Origin: an uncultured SAR116 cluster alpha proteobacterium
Lineage (GTDB): Bacteria > Pseudomonadota > Alphaproteobacteria > Puniceispirillales > Marisalimonadaceae
Length of the DNA stretch: 55,510 bases
Direction of reading: 5' to 3'
NCBI GenBank assembly: GCA_902558885.1
Contig: CACEFQ010000010.1
Coordinates: forward strand, 1-55,510
The position numbers and the translations under genes are program-made. The first letter of the stretch is position 1. Each line of letters starts with the position of its first letter. Below the pieces are notes generated by a model. The model was not told where the DNA came from. It searched no databases and saw only the letters and a program-made list of their open reading frames with translations. Below are positions 1-8,857 of the stretch, piece by piece.

Positions 1-1
1 C

Positions 2-829
2 ATGAAAGCTCAACCTAAACCTGCTCCAGCAGAAAAAGAAGTCTTACAAACTCCTTCTCAAAACCCTGAAGTAAACGAAGTTAAAACTTCAATCGAAACT
101 ACAGCTGAAAAATTATATGAGAATAAGGACCCAACATCTTCTTTAGACTTAATAGATAAGACTAATGAAGCAAAGAATGAAACTAACATGGGTTTAACTA
201 AAGAGATAACAAATAAAATTGATAATGTTCTAACAAAAACTAAGACTGAAGAAACACCAACAGTTAATGTAGAAGAAGCTGTTGCATCTGCTGAAGAAGC
301 TCCAGCAGCAAATGTTGAAGAAGCTGTTGCATCTGCAGAAGAAACACCAACAGTTAATGTTGAAGAAGCTGTTGTATCTGCAGAAGAAGCTCCAGCAGCA
401 AATGTTGAAGAAGCTGTTGCATCTGCAGAAGAGGCTCCAGCTGCAAATGTTGAAGAAACTGTTGTATCTGCTGAAGAAGTGCCGACAGTTAATGTTGAAG
501 AAGCTGTTGCGTCTGCAGAAGAAGTTCAAAAATCAAAAGAAATAAAAGTTACTGATGATAATATAATAGAAAAAGAAGACAGCGTTGATAAAAACCAAAC
601 TCAAAAATCTGAGCTTGAGCTTCTTGAGGAAAGAGATGAAGATAGCCTTACCGAAGAAGAAGAAGACAGAATGTATGAGTTAAGAAGATTAAGAGCACAA
701 AAGAGAATAAATAACGAAGTTAGAGAAGAAGAACAAGCTGAGTTCAAAAAGGCCGACGAAGAGATTGCTCATTTAAAAACATTATTAAAACCTAAGAAGA
801 AAAAATTACCAAAAGGATATGTAGAATAA
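2..829 (+). CDS. Acidic repeat protein, probably 5'-truncated by the window edge
   Basis: The reading frame is open from the first codon in the window, and the apparent start Met lies inside Pro/Glu/Lys-rich linker-like sequence. The true start is therefore probably upstream and this is the C-terminal part of a longer protein. Residues about 84-173 are six consecutive 15-residue units of the form E(T/A/V)P(T/A)(V/A)NVEE(A/T)V(A/V)SAE. They are followed by a charged, helix-prone segment rich in Glu and Arg and a basic tail with KPKKKK. No catalytic motif, signal peptide or membrane segment is visible. I do not recognise the family. An extended, highly acidic spacer ending in a coiled-coil-like tail is all the sequence supports. 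Confidence 0.7.
   Translation: MKAQPKPAPAEKEVLQTPSQNPEVNEVKTSIETTAEKLYENKDPTSSLDLIDKTNEAKNETNMGLTKEITNKIDNVLTKTKTEETPTVNVEEAVASAEEAPAANVEEAVASAEETPTVNVEEAVVSAEEAPAANVEEAVASAEEAPAANVEETVVSAEEVPTVNVEEAVASAEEVQKSKEIKVTDDNIIEKEDSVDKNQTQKSELELLEERDEDSLTEEEEDRMYELRRLRAQKRINNEVREEEQAEFKKADEEIAHLKTLLKPKKKKLPKGYVE
251..520 (+). repeat. Six in-frame 45-bp tandem repeats
   Basis: Six back-to-back 45-bp units (starting at 251, 296, 341, 386, 431 and 476) encode 15-residue acidic repeats. Two versions alternate, one with PTVNVEE and one with PAANVEE, roughly 1-2-1-2-2-1. Synonymous positions differ little between copies, which suggests recent expansion by slippage or unequal exchange. Confidence 0.9.
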
Positions 830-837
830 AATAAGAT

Positions 838-1320
838 TTATCTTAGTTTTTTATTCTTCATTCTTCGCCATTTCCAAGGTGCTATGAAATTTCCTGACCA
901 CATTCCAGATTTGTTTGATTTAGCTATGGCTTCGTCTTTTACATATTTTTTTGAATATTTTCTGTAAGCGAGTGCCCATCCTTTTTTTACCATCAATGAG
1001 TTTATATCATTTCCATCTACATAACATATTGAAATAGATCTATTGTATCTATCTTTTGTTTTTTTAATGCATGATACTTTTTTTGAACTAATTATTTTTT
1101 TAAGTTCTAAAGTTGCTTTAATTCCACACGAATATAATTGTCCATTATTATCAGTACATGTTTGTTTTATTTCTGGCGCATCAATACCATAAAATCTAAT
1201 TTTTTCGGAGTTAAGTATAATAGTGTCTCCATCAATTATTTTTATAGATGAGCTGGCATTTACAAGTGTAGAAAGGGCAAATGTATTAATTAATAAAACT
1301 AAAAAATATATTTTAAGCAT
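838..1320 (-). CDS. Secreted thermonuclease-like (SNase) nuclease
   Basis: This is a 160-residue protein. A hydrophobic N-terminal signal peptide (about residues 1-22, ending near VNA-S) precedes one staphylococcal-nuclease OB-fold domain. Visible family motifs are IDGDT (29-33), RFYGIDAPE (42-50, with the phosphate-binding Arg and acidic metal/base residues), RYNRSI (second catalytic Arg, about 94) and the C-terminal GMWSGNF..PW.WR. Several cysteines suggest a disulfide-bonded exported form. The family hydrolyses DNA and RNA phosphodiesters with Ca2+, so a nutrient-scavenging or envelope nuclease is the likely role. It converges on the preceding gene with only 8 bp between stops. Confidence 0.85.
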   Translation of the reverse strand: MLKIYFLVLLINTFALSTLVNASSSIKIIDGDTIILNSEKIRFYGIDAPEIKQTCTDNNGQLYSCGIKATLELKKIISSKKVSCIKKTKDRYNRSISICYVDGNDINSLMVKKGWALAYRKYSKKYVKDEAIAKSNKSGMWSGNFIAPWKWRRMKNKKLR

Positions 1321-1408
1321 CTAAAAAATCTTTATTTAAAATTAATTTTGTTATCCAGTATAATAGATTTTTACCTATACACTTACTTCTTTTAAAAGTT
1401 CTATATAT

Positions 1409-1843
1409 TCAAATATTATTCAAATTTGTTCCTGCCAAAGAACTAATTGTTCCTGAAACAGGAATCATTGATCGTAATTGTAATGCCCAAATTCCGTCCC
1501 TATTAGTAGAAATCCAAATTCCTTTAGCTGATCCATAACTTTTTTTATTTATTAACCTTCTATTAAAATGTACTTCACATTGAAGTGTTTTTTCTGTCTT
1601 GTTAATAATTTTACATTTATCTAAAGTTGAAAAATTCCAATTTTCAACTTTAATCATTGTATCAAGTTGTACTTTTAATGATTTCCAAAAATCTTCACCA
1701 TTTTTATAAATTACTGGTTCATTTCCATTTGAGTGAACGTAATGGGGAAAATGTAAGTTTGTTATAATTTTATTTTTTTCTGCTGTATTAAAAGCTTCAA
1801 TAAATTTATAAAGACAGGAAACTCCTGGATGTTCATTTTTCAT
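1409..1843 (-). CDS. NTF2/SnoaL-like small protein
   Basis: This 144-residue protein has no signal peptide. The pattern of an N-terminal helix (YKFIEAFNTAEKNKI), then a strand with a conserved-looking HFPHYVHSNGNEP segment, then four strands ending in GIWALQLRSMIPVSG resembles the cone-shaped NTF2/SnoaL-like fold seen in many small hydrolases, isomerases and unknown proteins. No catalytic dyad can be assigned with certainty. It lies upstream of the DMT transporter on the same strand and could be monocistronic. The fold assignment is inferred from pattern only. Confidence 0.6.
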   Translation of the reverse strand: MKNEHPGVSCLYKFIEAFNTAEKNKIITNLHFPHYVHSNGNEPVIYKNGEDFWKSLKVQLDTMIKVENWNFSTLDKCKIINKTEKTLQCEVHFNRRLINKKSYGSAKGIWISTNRDGIWALQLRSMIPVSGTISSLAGTNLNNI

Positions 1844-1892
1844 TTATTTTCCTTTTTTATTTTTTTTAATAAATTTAGTTTTCAAAATAAAA

Positions 1893-2840
1893 TTATCTTC
1901 TTAATGGAGTGTCTAAATTTACTTCTTGATTTTGTTTTTGTTCTCTTAAAAAGATATAAACACCAGCACTCATTACAATGATTACACCTATAATAGTTCT
2001 AATAGTAGGTATGTCTTTAAATAAAAAATATCCAATAATTATTGACCAAATTATCAATGAATATTCAAATATAGATGTAATTGAAGTTGAATAATTACTG
2101 TATGCTTTAAAGACACATGTAAATGCAATTGAAGCTAAAATTCCCATTAAAACAATATACTGAAAAGTATAATCAAAATTACTGAACCATTCTCTAAAAA
2201 TAAATTTAATTGTTGGATCATTGAATTTATCAAATTGACCTGAACCAAGAAATAAATACATAATTGAACATAGAATTATCGTTATAATGTAAAAGTAAAA
2301 TAACTGAGTATAAGTGTTGTCTTTATCTGACGTAATTTTAGTAATAGTCATCGACAAAGAATAAAAAAATGCGCACAAAAGTGGTAATAAATTTTTAAAA
2401 TCAAAATTAGAAAAATTTGGATTTAAGATTATATAAACCCCTATAAATCCAAAAAAAATTGCTAACCATCTCCTGTAACCAATTATTTCTTTCAAAAGTG
2501 TTCTAGCAAAAATGGACATAAAAAAAGGAGTTGAAAAATATAATGCGGTTGCCACAGCAAGTGACAAATAAGTTAATGATATAAAGAACATGCTAAAAGC
2601 TAAAAAATGAAGAATTACCCTGATCAATGACAAAATAGGATAGTGAGTAATAAATGTTATTTTTTTTTTATAAATTAGTACAAATACAGAGGATAATGTT
2701 GCCGCTATTAAGGTTCTTCCAAAATAAATTTCATATAATGAAACTTTTTGAAAGATATATTTTAAGATGGAATCATGAACAGAAAATGTTGCCATAGCAA
2801 CTATAATATAGATTATTCCAATAGTATTGTTAGCACTCAT
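1893..2840 (-). CDS. DMT-superfamily (EamA) inner-membrane transporter
   Basis: This 315-residue protein is almost entirely hydrophobic, with about ten predicted transmembrane helices arranged as two EamA halves. Short charged loops such as KKK and REQKQNQ lie between and after helices. The first half carries the typical segment HFLAFSMFFISLTYLSLAVATALYFSTPFF, the second YIVLMGILASIAFTCVFKAYS. EamA proteins export or exchange metabolites such as amino acids or nucleosides, but the substrate cannot be read from the sequence. It ends 48 bp before the NTF2-like gene and begins 29 bp after the end of ung, so the three may be loosely co-transcribed. Confidence 0.85.
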   Translation of the reverse strand: MSANNTIGIIYIIVAMATFSVHDSILKYIFQKVSLYEIYFGRTLIAATLSSVFVLIYKKKITFITHYPILSLIRVILHFLAFSMFFISLTYLSLAVATALYFSTPFFMSIFARTLLKEIIGYRRWLAIFFGFIGVYIILNPNFSNFDFKNLLPLLCAFFYSLSMTITKITSDKDNTYTQLFYFYIITIILCSIMYLFLGSGQFDKFNDPTIKFIFREWFSNFDYTFQYIVLMGILASIAFTCVFKAYSNYSTSITSIFEYSLIIWSIIIGYFLFKDIPTIRTIIGVIIVMSAGVYIFLREQKQNQEVNLDTPLRR

Positions 2841-2869
2841 AAAATCGTTACCATTTCAATCCTAAGAGT

Positions 2870-3544
2870 TTATAACTGCCAATCTATAGGTTCAATATTT
2901 TTTTGTTTAAGATAATTGTTTGTTTTTGAAAAAGGTTTGGAGCTAAAAAATCCATTATGAGCAGAAAATGGTGATGGGTGAGCGCTTTCAAGAATTAAGT
3001 GATTGTTTTTATTAATAAAATTGCACTTGTCCTGAGCTTTTCTTCCCCATAAAATAAATACAACATTATTTTTTTTTTCATTAATGACTTTCAAAACTGA
3101 ATCTGTAAATTTTTCCCATCCTTTACCTTGATGGGATCCAGGCATTCCTTTTTCAACAGTCAAACTATTATTTAGCATTAAAACTCCTTGATGAGCCCAA
3201 TTTTGCAAATCCCCATTCTGAGGAGAGGTAATGCGAAGGTCATCAAATAATTCTTTAAAAATATTTTGAAGGGAGGGTGGAATTTTTTTAAATTTTTCTA
3301 CAGAAAAGCTTAACCCATTTGCTTGACCTTCTCCGTGATAAGGATCTTGTCCAACAATAACAACTTTAACTTTATTAAAAGGAGTTAAATTAAAAGCATT
3401 GAAAATTTTACTCATAGGCGGGTAAATTTTTTTTCCTAACAAAATTTGTTGTTTAAGAAATGATCGAAGATCTGACATGTAAGGAGCTGTGAATTCCTGA
3501 TTCAGCTCAATCTTCCAACTTTCGTGTATTTTTACATTAGACAA
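2870..3544 (-). CDS. ung: Uracil-DNA glycosylase, family 1
   Basis: This 224-residue enzyme matches the usual length of bacterial Ung. It removes uracil from DNA at the start of base excision repair. The signature VGQDPYHGEGQANGLSFSV is at about 64-82, with the water-activating Asp at 67 and Tyr69 in the uracil pocket. Downstream are LMLNNSLTVE (uracil-binding Asn) and HPSPFSAHNGFF, with the catalytic His and the Ser/Pro DNA-intercalation loop. All key residues are intact. It lies on the same strand as the PhyH gene upstream, with a 44-bp gap. Confidence 0.97.
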   Translation of the reverse strand: MSNVKIHESWKIELNQEFTAPYMSDLRSFLKQQILLGKKIYPPMSKIFNAFNLTPFNKVKVVIVGQDPYHGEGQANGLSFSVEKFKKIPPSLQNIFKELFDDLRITSPQNGDLQNWAHQGVLMLNNSLTVEKGMPGSHQGKGWEKFTDSVLKVINEKKNNVVFILWGRKAQDKCNFINKNNHLILESAHPSPFSAHNGFFSSKPFSKTNNYLKQKNIEPIDWQL

Positions 3545-3588
3545 TTTATAATGATATCCAATTTTAAAATGTGTTTTAATTTTATATT

Positions 3589-4491
3589 TTATCTAACATG
3601 CCAATCTTCATTAAGTGGTCTAGCGCTATTAAGTTCACCATAGCCAGACCCAGTAGTTCCTGTTGGGCTTGGTCCAAAATATCTTGGATCTTTCAACTCA
3701 TTATTAGGTTGAAATCTAATATCACATGTTAAGCGTATTTTTTTATCATTAGCATAATTTTCAAAAGTGCCGTGAACTGTGTACATACCAAAAATTAGTG
3801 CGTCTCCAGGATGAAACTGGGCAGTTAAAATTTTTGTATTTCTTTCTTGAGCAAAAGTAATAGGGTCTGTGTCAATTGTAGCTTTCATATGTTTATGAAC
3901 GTCTACGTCAAATCCTGTATATTTGTTTTTAATATCTAAAAATTTGTGAGATCCTTCAATTATAAATAAAGGACCCTTATCAATAGTTATATCTGTAAAA
4001 ACAAGCCAACATGTAAGTACCTTCTGAGTTTTTCTTGTAAAAAAACCTGCATCACAATGCATATGAGTGAATTTTCCTCCTGATACTGCTCTTAAAAATA
4101 TAAAATCAAAGCCAATTGCGGAAATGCCAAAAATTTTGGAAAAAACACTTTGTAAATTATTGCCATTTGTAACTTTTCTTAATGATTCTGTATTACTTAC
4201 ATCTTCCCAAAAAACTCCTCTATCTTTATGTAACTCATCTCTTCTTGATTTCCCCGACCAAATGCCTTCAGTAAATGGATCAGTGAGCTCATCTACATTG
4301 TTCAATTTTTCAAAAACATCATTTCGAGCTTTAATAATATCGTTTTTATCAATAACGTCTCTAAGCAAGAGATAACCATCATTATTTAGTAATTCTCTTA
4401 ATTTTTCATTAGTTACATTTTTAAGATTAGTTTCTTTTAAAGAACCTAAAAGTGAATTAGGTACTTTTACTCCATTTATTAAAGCTTCCAT
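3589..4491 (-). CDS. Phytanoyl-CoA dioxygenase (PhyH) family oxygenase
   Basis: This 300-residue protein has the double-stranded beta-helix fold of Fe(II)/2-oxoglutarate dioxygenases. The iron-binding facial triad is visible as His145-x-Asp147 (in HMHCDAGFF) and the distal His240 (in YTVHGTFEN). An Arg in KIRLTCDIRFQ is placed to bind the 2-oxoglutarate carboxylate. The family hydroxylates or demethylates small organic substrates, and marine bacteria carry many paralogues of unknown substrate. It is divergent from the enolase-superfamily gene across a 144-bp region, suggesting a shared control region. Confidence 0.88.
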   Translation of the reverse strand: MEALINGVKVPNSLLGSLKETNLKNVTNEKLRELLNNDGYLLLRDVIDKNDIIKARNDVFEKLNNVDELTDPFTEGIWSGKSRRDELHKDRGVFWEDVSNTESLRKVTNGNNLQSVFSKIFGISAIGFDFIFLRAVSGGKFTHMHCDAGFFTRKTQKVLTCWLVFTDITIDKGPLFIIEGSHKFLDIKNKYTGFDVDVHKHMKATIDTDPITFAQERNTKILTAQFHPGDALIFGMYTVHGTFENYANDKKIRLTCDIRFQPNNELKDPRYFGPSPTGTTGSGYGELNSARPLNEDWHVR

Positions 4492-4512
4492 TAAATCAAC
4501 CTTACATAAGTA

Positions 4513-4536
4513 GATATCTATCTTATTTAAGATATC
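4513..4536. promoter_or_regulatory. Palindromic operator candidate between divergent genes
   Basis: A perfect 6+6 inverted repeat, TATCTT-ATTT-AAGATA, occupies 4519-4534. It is overlapped by a second pair of GATATC hexamers at 4513-4518 and 4531-4536. It lies in the 144-bp divergent gap, about 20 bp upstream of the PhyH start, a typical place for a dimeric repressor or activator site. No regulator can be assigned. In AT-rich DNA some palindromes arise by chance. Confidence 0.25.
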
Positions 4537-4635
4537 AACTAAATATTATTGTGTCATTGATATTAGTAATTTTTGCCTTGAGTTTATAATTTTAATAGAG
4601 CTATCATTATTGTAGAATTATATGAGGGAAAATCA

Positions 4636-5706
4636 TTGATAGTAAGTTCTGTAAAAACAAAAATAACTTCAGTACCATTTTCTGACCCTCCTCAAACAGG
4701 TTTCTTAACGCTTGAAAAAATAGATCTCTTAATTGTTCAGGTAGAAACAAAAGATGGGGTAATTGGAACAGGTCATCTTCATCCATTATCAGGTGGGTTA
4801 AAAACTTTAGAAATGTGCATAAATGAAATGTTAAAACCACTTATTATTGGAGAAAGTATAGATAGTATTGAATATTTATGGAATAAAATGTGGAATTCTA
4901 CTTTCATACAAGGAAGGATGGGGATAACAGTAATGGCAATGTCAGCATTAGATATTGCTTTATGGGATTGCTATGGAAGAACAAAAGAAATGCCTCTTTG
5001 GGAAATATGGAAAGGAACAAAAAAAGCCTTCCCCGTATATGGGTCAGGCTGTTATAGAGGCCTAGGTCATGATGGTATGATACAAAAAGCAAAAAAATAT
5101 GTTGGACAAGGATTTAAGTCTATAAAAATGCAGGTTGCCCACTGTTTTAATAATGACGAAGACATAGTCAATGTTCGAGATATGCGAGAGGAAATTGGTA
5201 AAGATATTGGAATTATGATTGATGTTAACCAAGGCTGGTCAGTAGAAGAAACTATTAAAATATGCCCAAAAATTGAAAGTTATGAACCTGAGTGGCTTGA
5301 GGAACCAATTATGGCAGATGATTTTGATGGTTATGATGAAGTTTGTAATTCAACATCAATCCCCATAGTAACTGGTGAAAATAATTTTACACATCATGAC
5401 TTATTACCATTAATGAGAGGCCAAAAAATACCAATCCTTCAACCTGACATAATGCGAGGAGGTTATACAAATTTGATGTATAGTTCAAAATTAGCAAACA
5501 ACTATGGAATTAAAATTGCACCGCATATGTTTCCTGAACTCTCAATTCATATTGTTGCATCCATTGAAAACCCGTCATGGCTTGAGTATATGGGCTGGTA
5601 TGATCATCTTTGGAAAGAACCACTTCTTCCAAAAAATGGAACATTAACACCTACATCACGTTATGGTCATGGTATGGATTTTAAAACAGAAATATGTAGT
5701 TTTTGA
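4636..5706 (+). CDS. Mandelate racemase/muconate lactonizing family enzyme (enolase superfamily)
   Basis: This 356-residue protein has the N-terminal capping domain and C-terminal TIM barrel of the enolase superfamily. Metal ligands are visible as Asp196 (DVNQGW), Glu222 or Glu223 (LEEP) and Glu248 (TGENN). The His297 (APHMF) and Asp271 (QPDIMRGG) dyad of the mandelate racemase subgroup is present. The usual Lys-x-Lys at the end of strand 2 reads K164-M-Q166, so the second Lys is replaced by Gln. The enzyme likely dehydrates or epimerises a sugar acid using only the His-Asp base. The start is a TTG supported by GAGGG at 4624-4628, seven bases upstream. The upstream ATG at 4622 is in another frame and closes after five codons. 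Confidence 0.88.
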   Translation: MIVSSVKTKITSVPFSDPPQTGFLTLEKIDLLIVQVETKDGVIGTGHLHPLSGGLKTLEMCINEMLKPLIIGESIDSIEYLWNKMWNSTFIQGRMGITVMAMSALDIALWDCYGRTKEMPLWEIWKGTKKAFPVYGSGCYRGLGHDGMIQKAKKYVGQGFKSIKMQVAHCFNNDEDIVNVRDMREEIGKDIGIMIDVNQGWSVEETIKICPKIESYEPEWLEEPIMADDFDGYDEVCNSTSIPIVTGENNFTHHDLLPLMRGQKIPILQPDIMRGGYTNLMYSSKLANNYGIKIAPHMFPELSIHIVASIENPSWLEYMGWYDHLWKEPLLPKNGTLTPTSRYGHGMDFKTEICSF

Positions 5707-5789
5707 TTAAAAATAATTCTTTGTTATGATCAAAAAATTAAAGATCATTAAAATAAAATTTTCTAAACATTTATCTGAAAGAGGGAAAA

Positions 5790-6161
5790 ATGAAATTCAA
5801 AATCACAAGGGCTAAAGAAAACAAATTTGAATCTGGATTACGTGGTTTTTTTTCTTATAAGAATTTAGGTATTGAAGAGGCAACCTCGGGTGATTTTGGA
5901 GCCAATGTTATTAAAGCTATAGAAGGAAAACACGCTAATGGAGAATGGCATTATCATAAATTAAAATTTCAGATGGTTTATATTTTAAAGGGTAGTGTTG
6001 AATTTGAATATGAAGGTGAGGGAACATTCACTTTAAATGAAGGTGATGTAGTTTATCAGCCACCAGAAATACATCACAGAGAAATTAAGCACTCTGATGA
6101 CCTTGAATTGATTGAAATAACAAGTCCGGCTGAGTTTGAAACTATTTCTTTATGCAAATAA
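5790..6161 (+). CDS. Cupin-domain protein
   Basis: This is a small single-domain cupin of 123 residues. Cupin motif 1 is seen as WHYHKLKFQMVYILKGSVEF with two His and an acceptor position, and motif 2 as GDVVYQPPEIHHREI. The His set would bind a metal such as Fe, Mn or Zn. Such proteins act as small dioxygenases, isomerases or sensors of metabolites. It has a good AGAGGG ribosome site eight bases upstream. It sits between the enolase-superfamily gene and the MmgE/PrpD gene on the same strand, so it probably takes part in the same catabolic unit. Confidence 0.85.
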   Translation: MKFKITRAKENKFESGLRGFFSYKNLGIEEATSGDFGANVIKAIEGKHANGEWHYHKLKFQMVYILKGSVEFEYEGEGTFTLNEGDVVYQPPEIHHREIKHSDDLELIEITSPAEFETISLCK

Positions 6162-6183
6162 GATTTAATTAATTGGGTTAAAT

Positions 6184-7560
6184 ATGAGTAAAGAAGTCGC
6201 TGAAATTTTTTCTAAACATATTTTTTTATCGAAATATGAAGATTTAAGTAAAAAAACAATTAAACAATTAAAAGTTTTTTTATTAGATACAGTTGGTGTG
6301 GGAATTGCTGGAAGTACAGGTTCAAAATTAGACGAACTTAAGAAGATCGCAAACACCTGGTCTGAGGGTCAAAATTGTACTGTGCTTGGAACATGGGATA
6401 GATATTCAAGGGACGCAGCAACACTTATTAATGCATATCAAATACACTGTCTTGAATTTGACTGTATTCATGAAGGTGCAGTTGTTCACCCTATGGCAGC
6501 TATTTTGAGTTCTTTACTTGCTCATTGTGAAGAACTAAACAATTTAGGTCATTACACAAATGGTAAAGATTTTTTAATATGTTTGGCGTTAGGAGTTGAT
6601 ATTGCTTCATTTCTAGGTATATGTGCTAGAGGGGAGTTAAAATTTTTCAGACCTGCAACTGCAAGTGGCTTTGGAGCTGTTGCAGCTCTATCAAAAATAC
6701 AAAAATTTTCTATGGAAGAAATACATAATGCTTTGGGTATTATGTATTCTCAAACATGTGGAAACATGCAGTCACATGTTGAGGGTGTACCAATTCTTGG
6801 ACTTCAAGTTGGTTTTAATGCAAAAGCAGCTCTAGCTTCTATCGACCTTACAAAAGCCGGATTCCCTGGTCCTAAAAGAGTTTTTAATGGAGAGCATGGT
6901 TACTTCAAATTAATGGAAAACGATGACTATGACACGACTTATCTCCAAGAGAATATTGGTAAAGTTTGGATGATTGATCAATTAGCTCATAAACCTTTTC
7001 CAAGTGGAAGACTAACTCATGGATTAGTCCATGCTATAAAAGATTTAAAGTCTAAATATGGATTAAATAAAAATGACATTGAATCAATTGAATGTCATGT
7101 TCCACCTGGTGTTTACAAATTAGTTGCAAGACCAATAATAAATAATTTAACAACAAATTATTCAAAGTTATGCGCCAAATTTGTTGGCGCAAGTTTCATG
7201 ATTAATAACCATCTAGATATTACAAGTTTTACAGAAAAAAAATATTTAAATAATGCTGAAACACTAAATTTTGCAAAAAAAATTAAAATGATTAAGAATG
7301 AAAAATTAGATCAAAAAGTCCTTACACCACAAAAATTTATTATTACACTTGTTAATAACAGTAAAATTGAAATTTATCTTGATCATGTTTATGGTCACCC
7401 AAATGCACCTTTGTCCGAAAAAGAATATTTAGAGAAATTTTCTAAATGTTGTTTTTCTTCAACTAAGAAGATAGATAAAAATCGAGTCAATGGAATGATA
7501 GATTTTATATTTGATCTAGAAAACAAAGAAAATGTTATAGATTTTTTCAAAATAATTTAA
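6184..7560 (+). CDS. MmgE/PrpD family protein
   Basis: This 458-residue protein spans the full MmgE/PrpD family length. The family includes 2-methylcitrate dehydratase, cis-aconitate decarboxylase and iminodisuccinate epimerase. Typical segments are FLLDTVGVGIAGS near the N-terminus, HCLEFDCIHEGAVVHPMAAI (family D-x-H core), FRPATASGFGAVAA and KPFPSGRLTHGLVHAI. The real substrate cannot be fixed. The neighbours (cupin, enolase-superfamily enzyme, carbamoyl hydrolase) do not include prpB or prpC, which argues against propionate metabolism. Its 3' end overlaps the convergent M20 gene by 4 bp. Confidence 0.88.
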   Translation: MSKEVAEIFSKHIFLSKYEDLSKKTIKQLKVFLLDTVGVGIAGSTGSKLDELKKIANTWSEGQNCTVLGTWDRYSRDAATLINAYQIHCLEFDCIHEGAVVHPMAAILSSLLAHCEELNNLGHYTNGKDFLICLALGVDIASFLGICARGELKFFRPATASGFGAVAALSKIQKFSMEEIHNALGIMYSQTCGNMQSHVEGVPILGLQVGFNAKAALASIDLTKAGFPGPKRVFNGEHGYFKLMENDDYDTTYLQENIGKVWMIDQLAHKPFPSGRLTHGLVHAIKDLKSKYGLNKNDIESIECHVPPGVYKLVARPIINNLTTNYSKLCAKFVGASFMINNHLDITSFTEKKYLNNAETLNFAKKIKMIKNEKLDQKVLTPQKFIITLVNNSKIEIYLDHVYGHPNAPLSEKEYLEKFSKCCFSSTKKIDKNRVNGMIDFIFDLENKENVIDFFKII

Positions 7561-8819
7561 TTTTGATTTGAACTAGCTAATTTTTCTACCATCTTAAATA
7601 GTACAGCGGTACCTTTTGAAATATCTGATATTTCTGCAAATTCTTCAGGACAATGACTTAAACCGTCCTTACATGGTACAAAAATCATAGAGGCAGGTGC
7701 AACTCTTGACAAATGAGCTGTGTCATGACCAGCGCCGCTATCCATTATGATATTTGAGAAGCCATATTCACCAGAAGATGCTTTAAATAACTTTACAAGC
7801 TCTTTATCCATTTCGACATAAGGTGCAAAAGCAATATTTTTCATTTTAATTTTACAAGGACCGCTTTGGTTCATTGTTTCAATTTTTTTTTCTAATTCCT
7901 TAATATATTGTTCTCTTGAACTTTTGCTTGAGGCTCTTAAATCGATTGTCATTTCAACTTTACCTGGAATAATTGCCGCAGCATTTGGGTGAACATTAAT
8001 TTTACCAATAGTTGAAACAAAATGTTGATTACTTTCTTTAGCTAATCTTGAAGCTAACTTATTTACAAAAGTTATTATTTCTGACGAGGACACAAGAGCA
8101 TCGGCTCTTTGATCCATTAAAATAGTTCCACTGTGACCAGCTTGACCATTTACTTCCACACTAAACCTAGAAATACTTGGAATAGATCTTACAATGCCTA
8201 TATCTATTTTTTTTTGCTCTAAAACTTTACCTTGTTCAATATGTAATTCTAAACATGCAACAATATTTTTAATAATTGAAAATGGTTTTGTAAGTAAATT
8301 AGAGTTTCCACCAATCTTATCTATTTCGTCTTTTAGAATTGCTCCCGACGAATTGCTCCTGGACAAGATATCTTCATTTAAAGCACCTATTATACCTCGT
8401 GTTCCAATGCATGAAATACTCCAATCATTTAATTCTTCTCCAAGGTAATCATATACTGCAAGATTAAAAGGTAAGTTGATATCATTTTCTTTAATATGTT
8501 TTACTACACACAATGCAGCAACAACCCCAGCAATCCCGTCAAATCTTCCCCCTGAGGGTACTGTGTCAATATGTGATCCTATAATAACAACTTTCTCAGT
8601 ATTAGTTTTTGATTTTAAAAGTCCGATCAAGTTTCCAGCATCATCTGTAGACACTATTAATCCAAGTTTTTGATATTCATTTTTTAACCAGGTTCTTGCT
8701 TCATAAAATTTCTTACTAAAGACAATTCTTGTATATGGATTGTCTTGATCAGTTATTTTTTCTAAATCATCAATTTTCTGTTCAATGAATGAAATGTTAG
8801 ATTGAGCATTAAAGTCCAT
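7557..8819 (-). CDS. M20-family Zn hydrolase, N-carbamoyl-L-amino-acid hydrolase/allantoate amidohydrolase type
   Basis: This 420-residue metallo-hydrolase belongs to the AllC/HyuC branch of peptidase family M20. Motifs are GSHIDTVPSGGRFDGIAG (metal His and bridging Asp), YLGEELNDW (catalytic and metal Glu pair), LELHIEQG (metal His, substrate-facing Gln) and GAGHDTAHLSRVAPASMIFVP (last metal His). The branch hydrolyses carbamoyl or ureido groups from amino acids or allantoate, releasing ammonia and CO2. The segment after the Glu pair differs from the common EEGxRF form. A second enzyme of this type lies at 54210-55448. It is probably transcribed after the aldehyde dehydrogenase (38-bp gap). 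Confidence 0.85.
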   Translation of the reverse strand: MDFNAQSNISFIEQKIDDLEKITDQDNPYTRIVFSKKFYEARTWLKNEYQKLGLIVSTDDAGNLIGLLKSKTNTEKVVIIGSHIDTVPSGGRFDGIAGVVAALCVVKHIKENDINLPFNLAVYDYLGEELNDWSISCIGTRGIIGALNEDILSRSNSSGAILKDEIDKIGGNSNLLTKPFSIIKNIVACLELHIEQGKVLEQKKIDIGIVRSIPSISRFSVEVNGQAGHSGTILMDQRADALVSSSEIITFVNKLASRLAKESNQHFVSTIGKINVHPNAAAIIPGKVEMTIDLRASSKSSREQYIKELEKKIETMNQSGPCKIKMKNIAFAPYVEMDKELVKLFKASSGEYGFSNIIMDSGAGHDTAHLSRVAPASMIFVPCKDGLSHCPEEFAEISDISKGTAVLFKMVEKLASSNQN

Positions 8820-8857
8820 TTTTATTTTTCCTATTGAGCAAATATAAAAGTATCAAA

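Noticed and set aside
230-529. Long minus-strand Cys/Phe-rich frame and a Leu/Lys-rich plus-strand frame over the 45-bp repeats
   Set aside because: Both are shadows created by the repeat period (a multiple of three) of the acidic repeat gene. Composition is not protein-like.
4904-5092. Minus-strand frames inside the enolase-superfamily gene and similar antisense frames elsewhere
   Set aside because: They lie wholly inside well-supported genes, have no ribosome sites and show no family resemblance.
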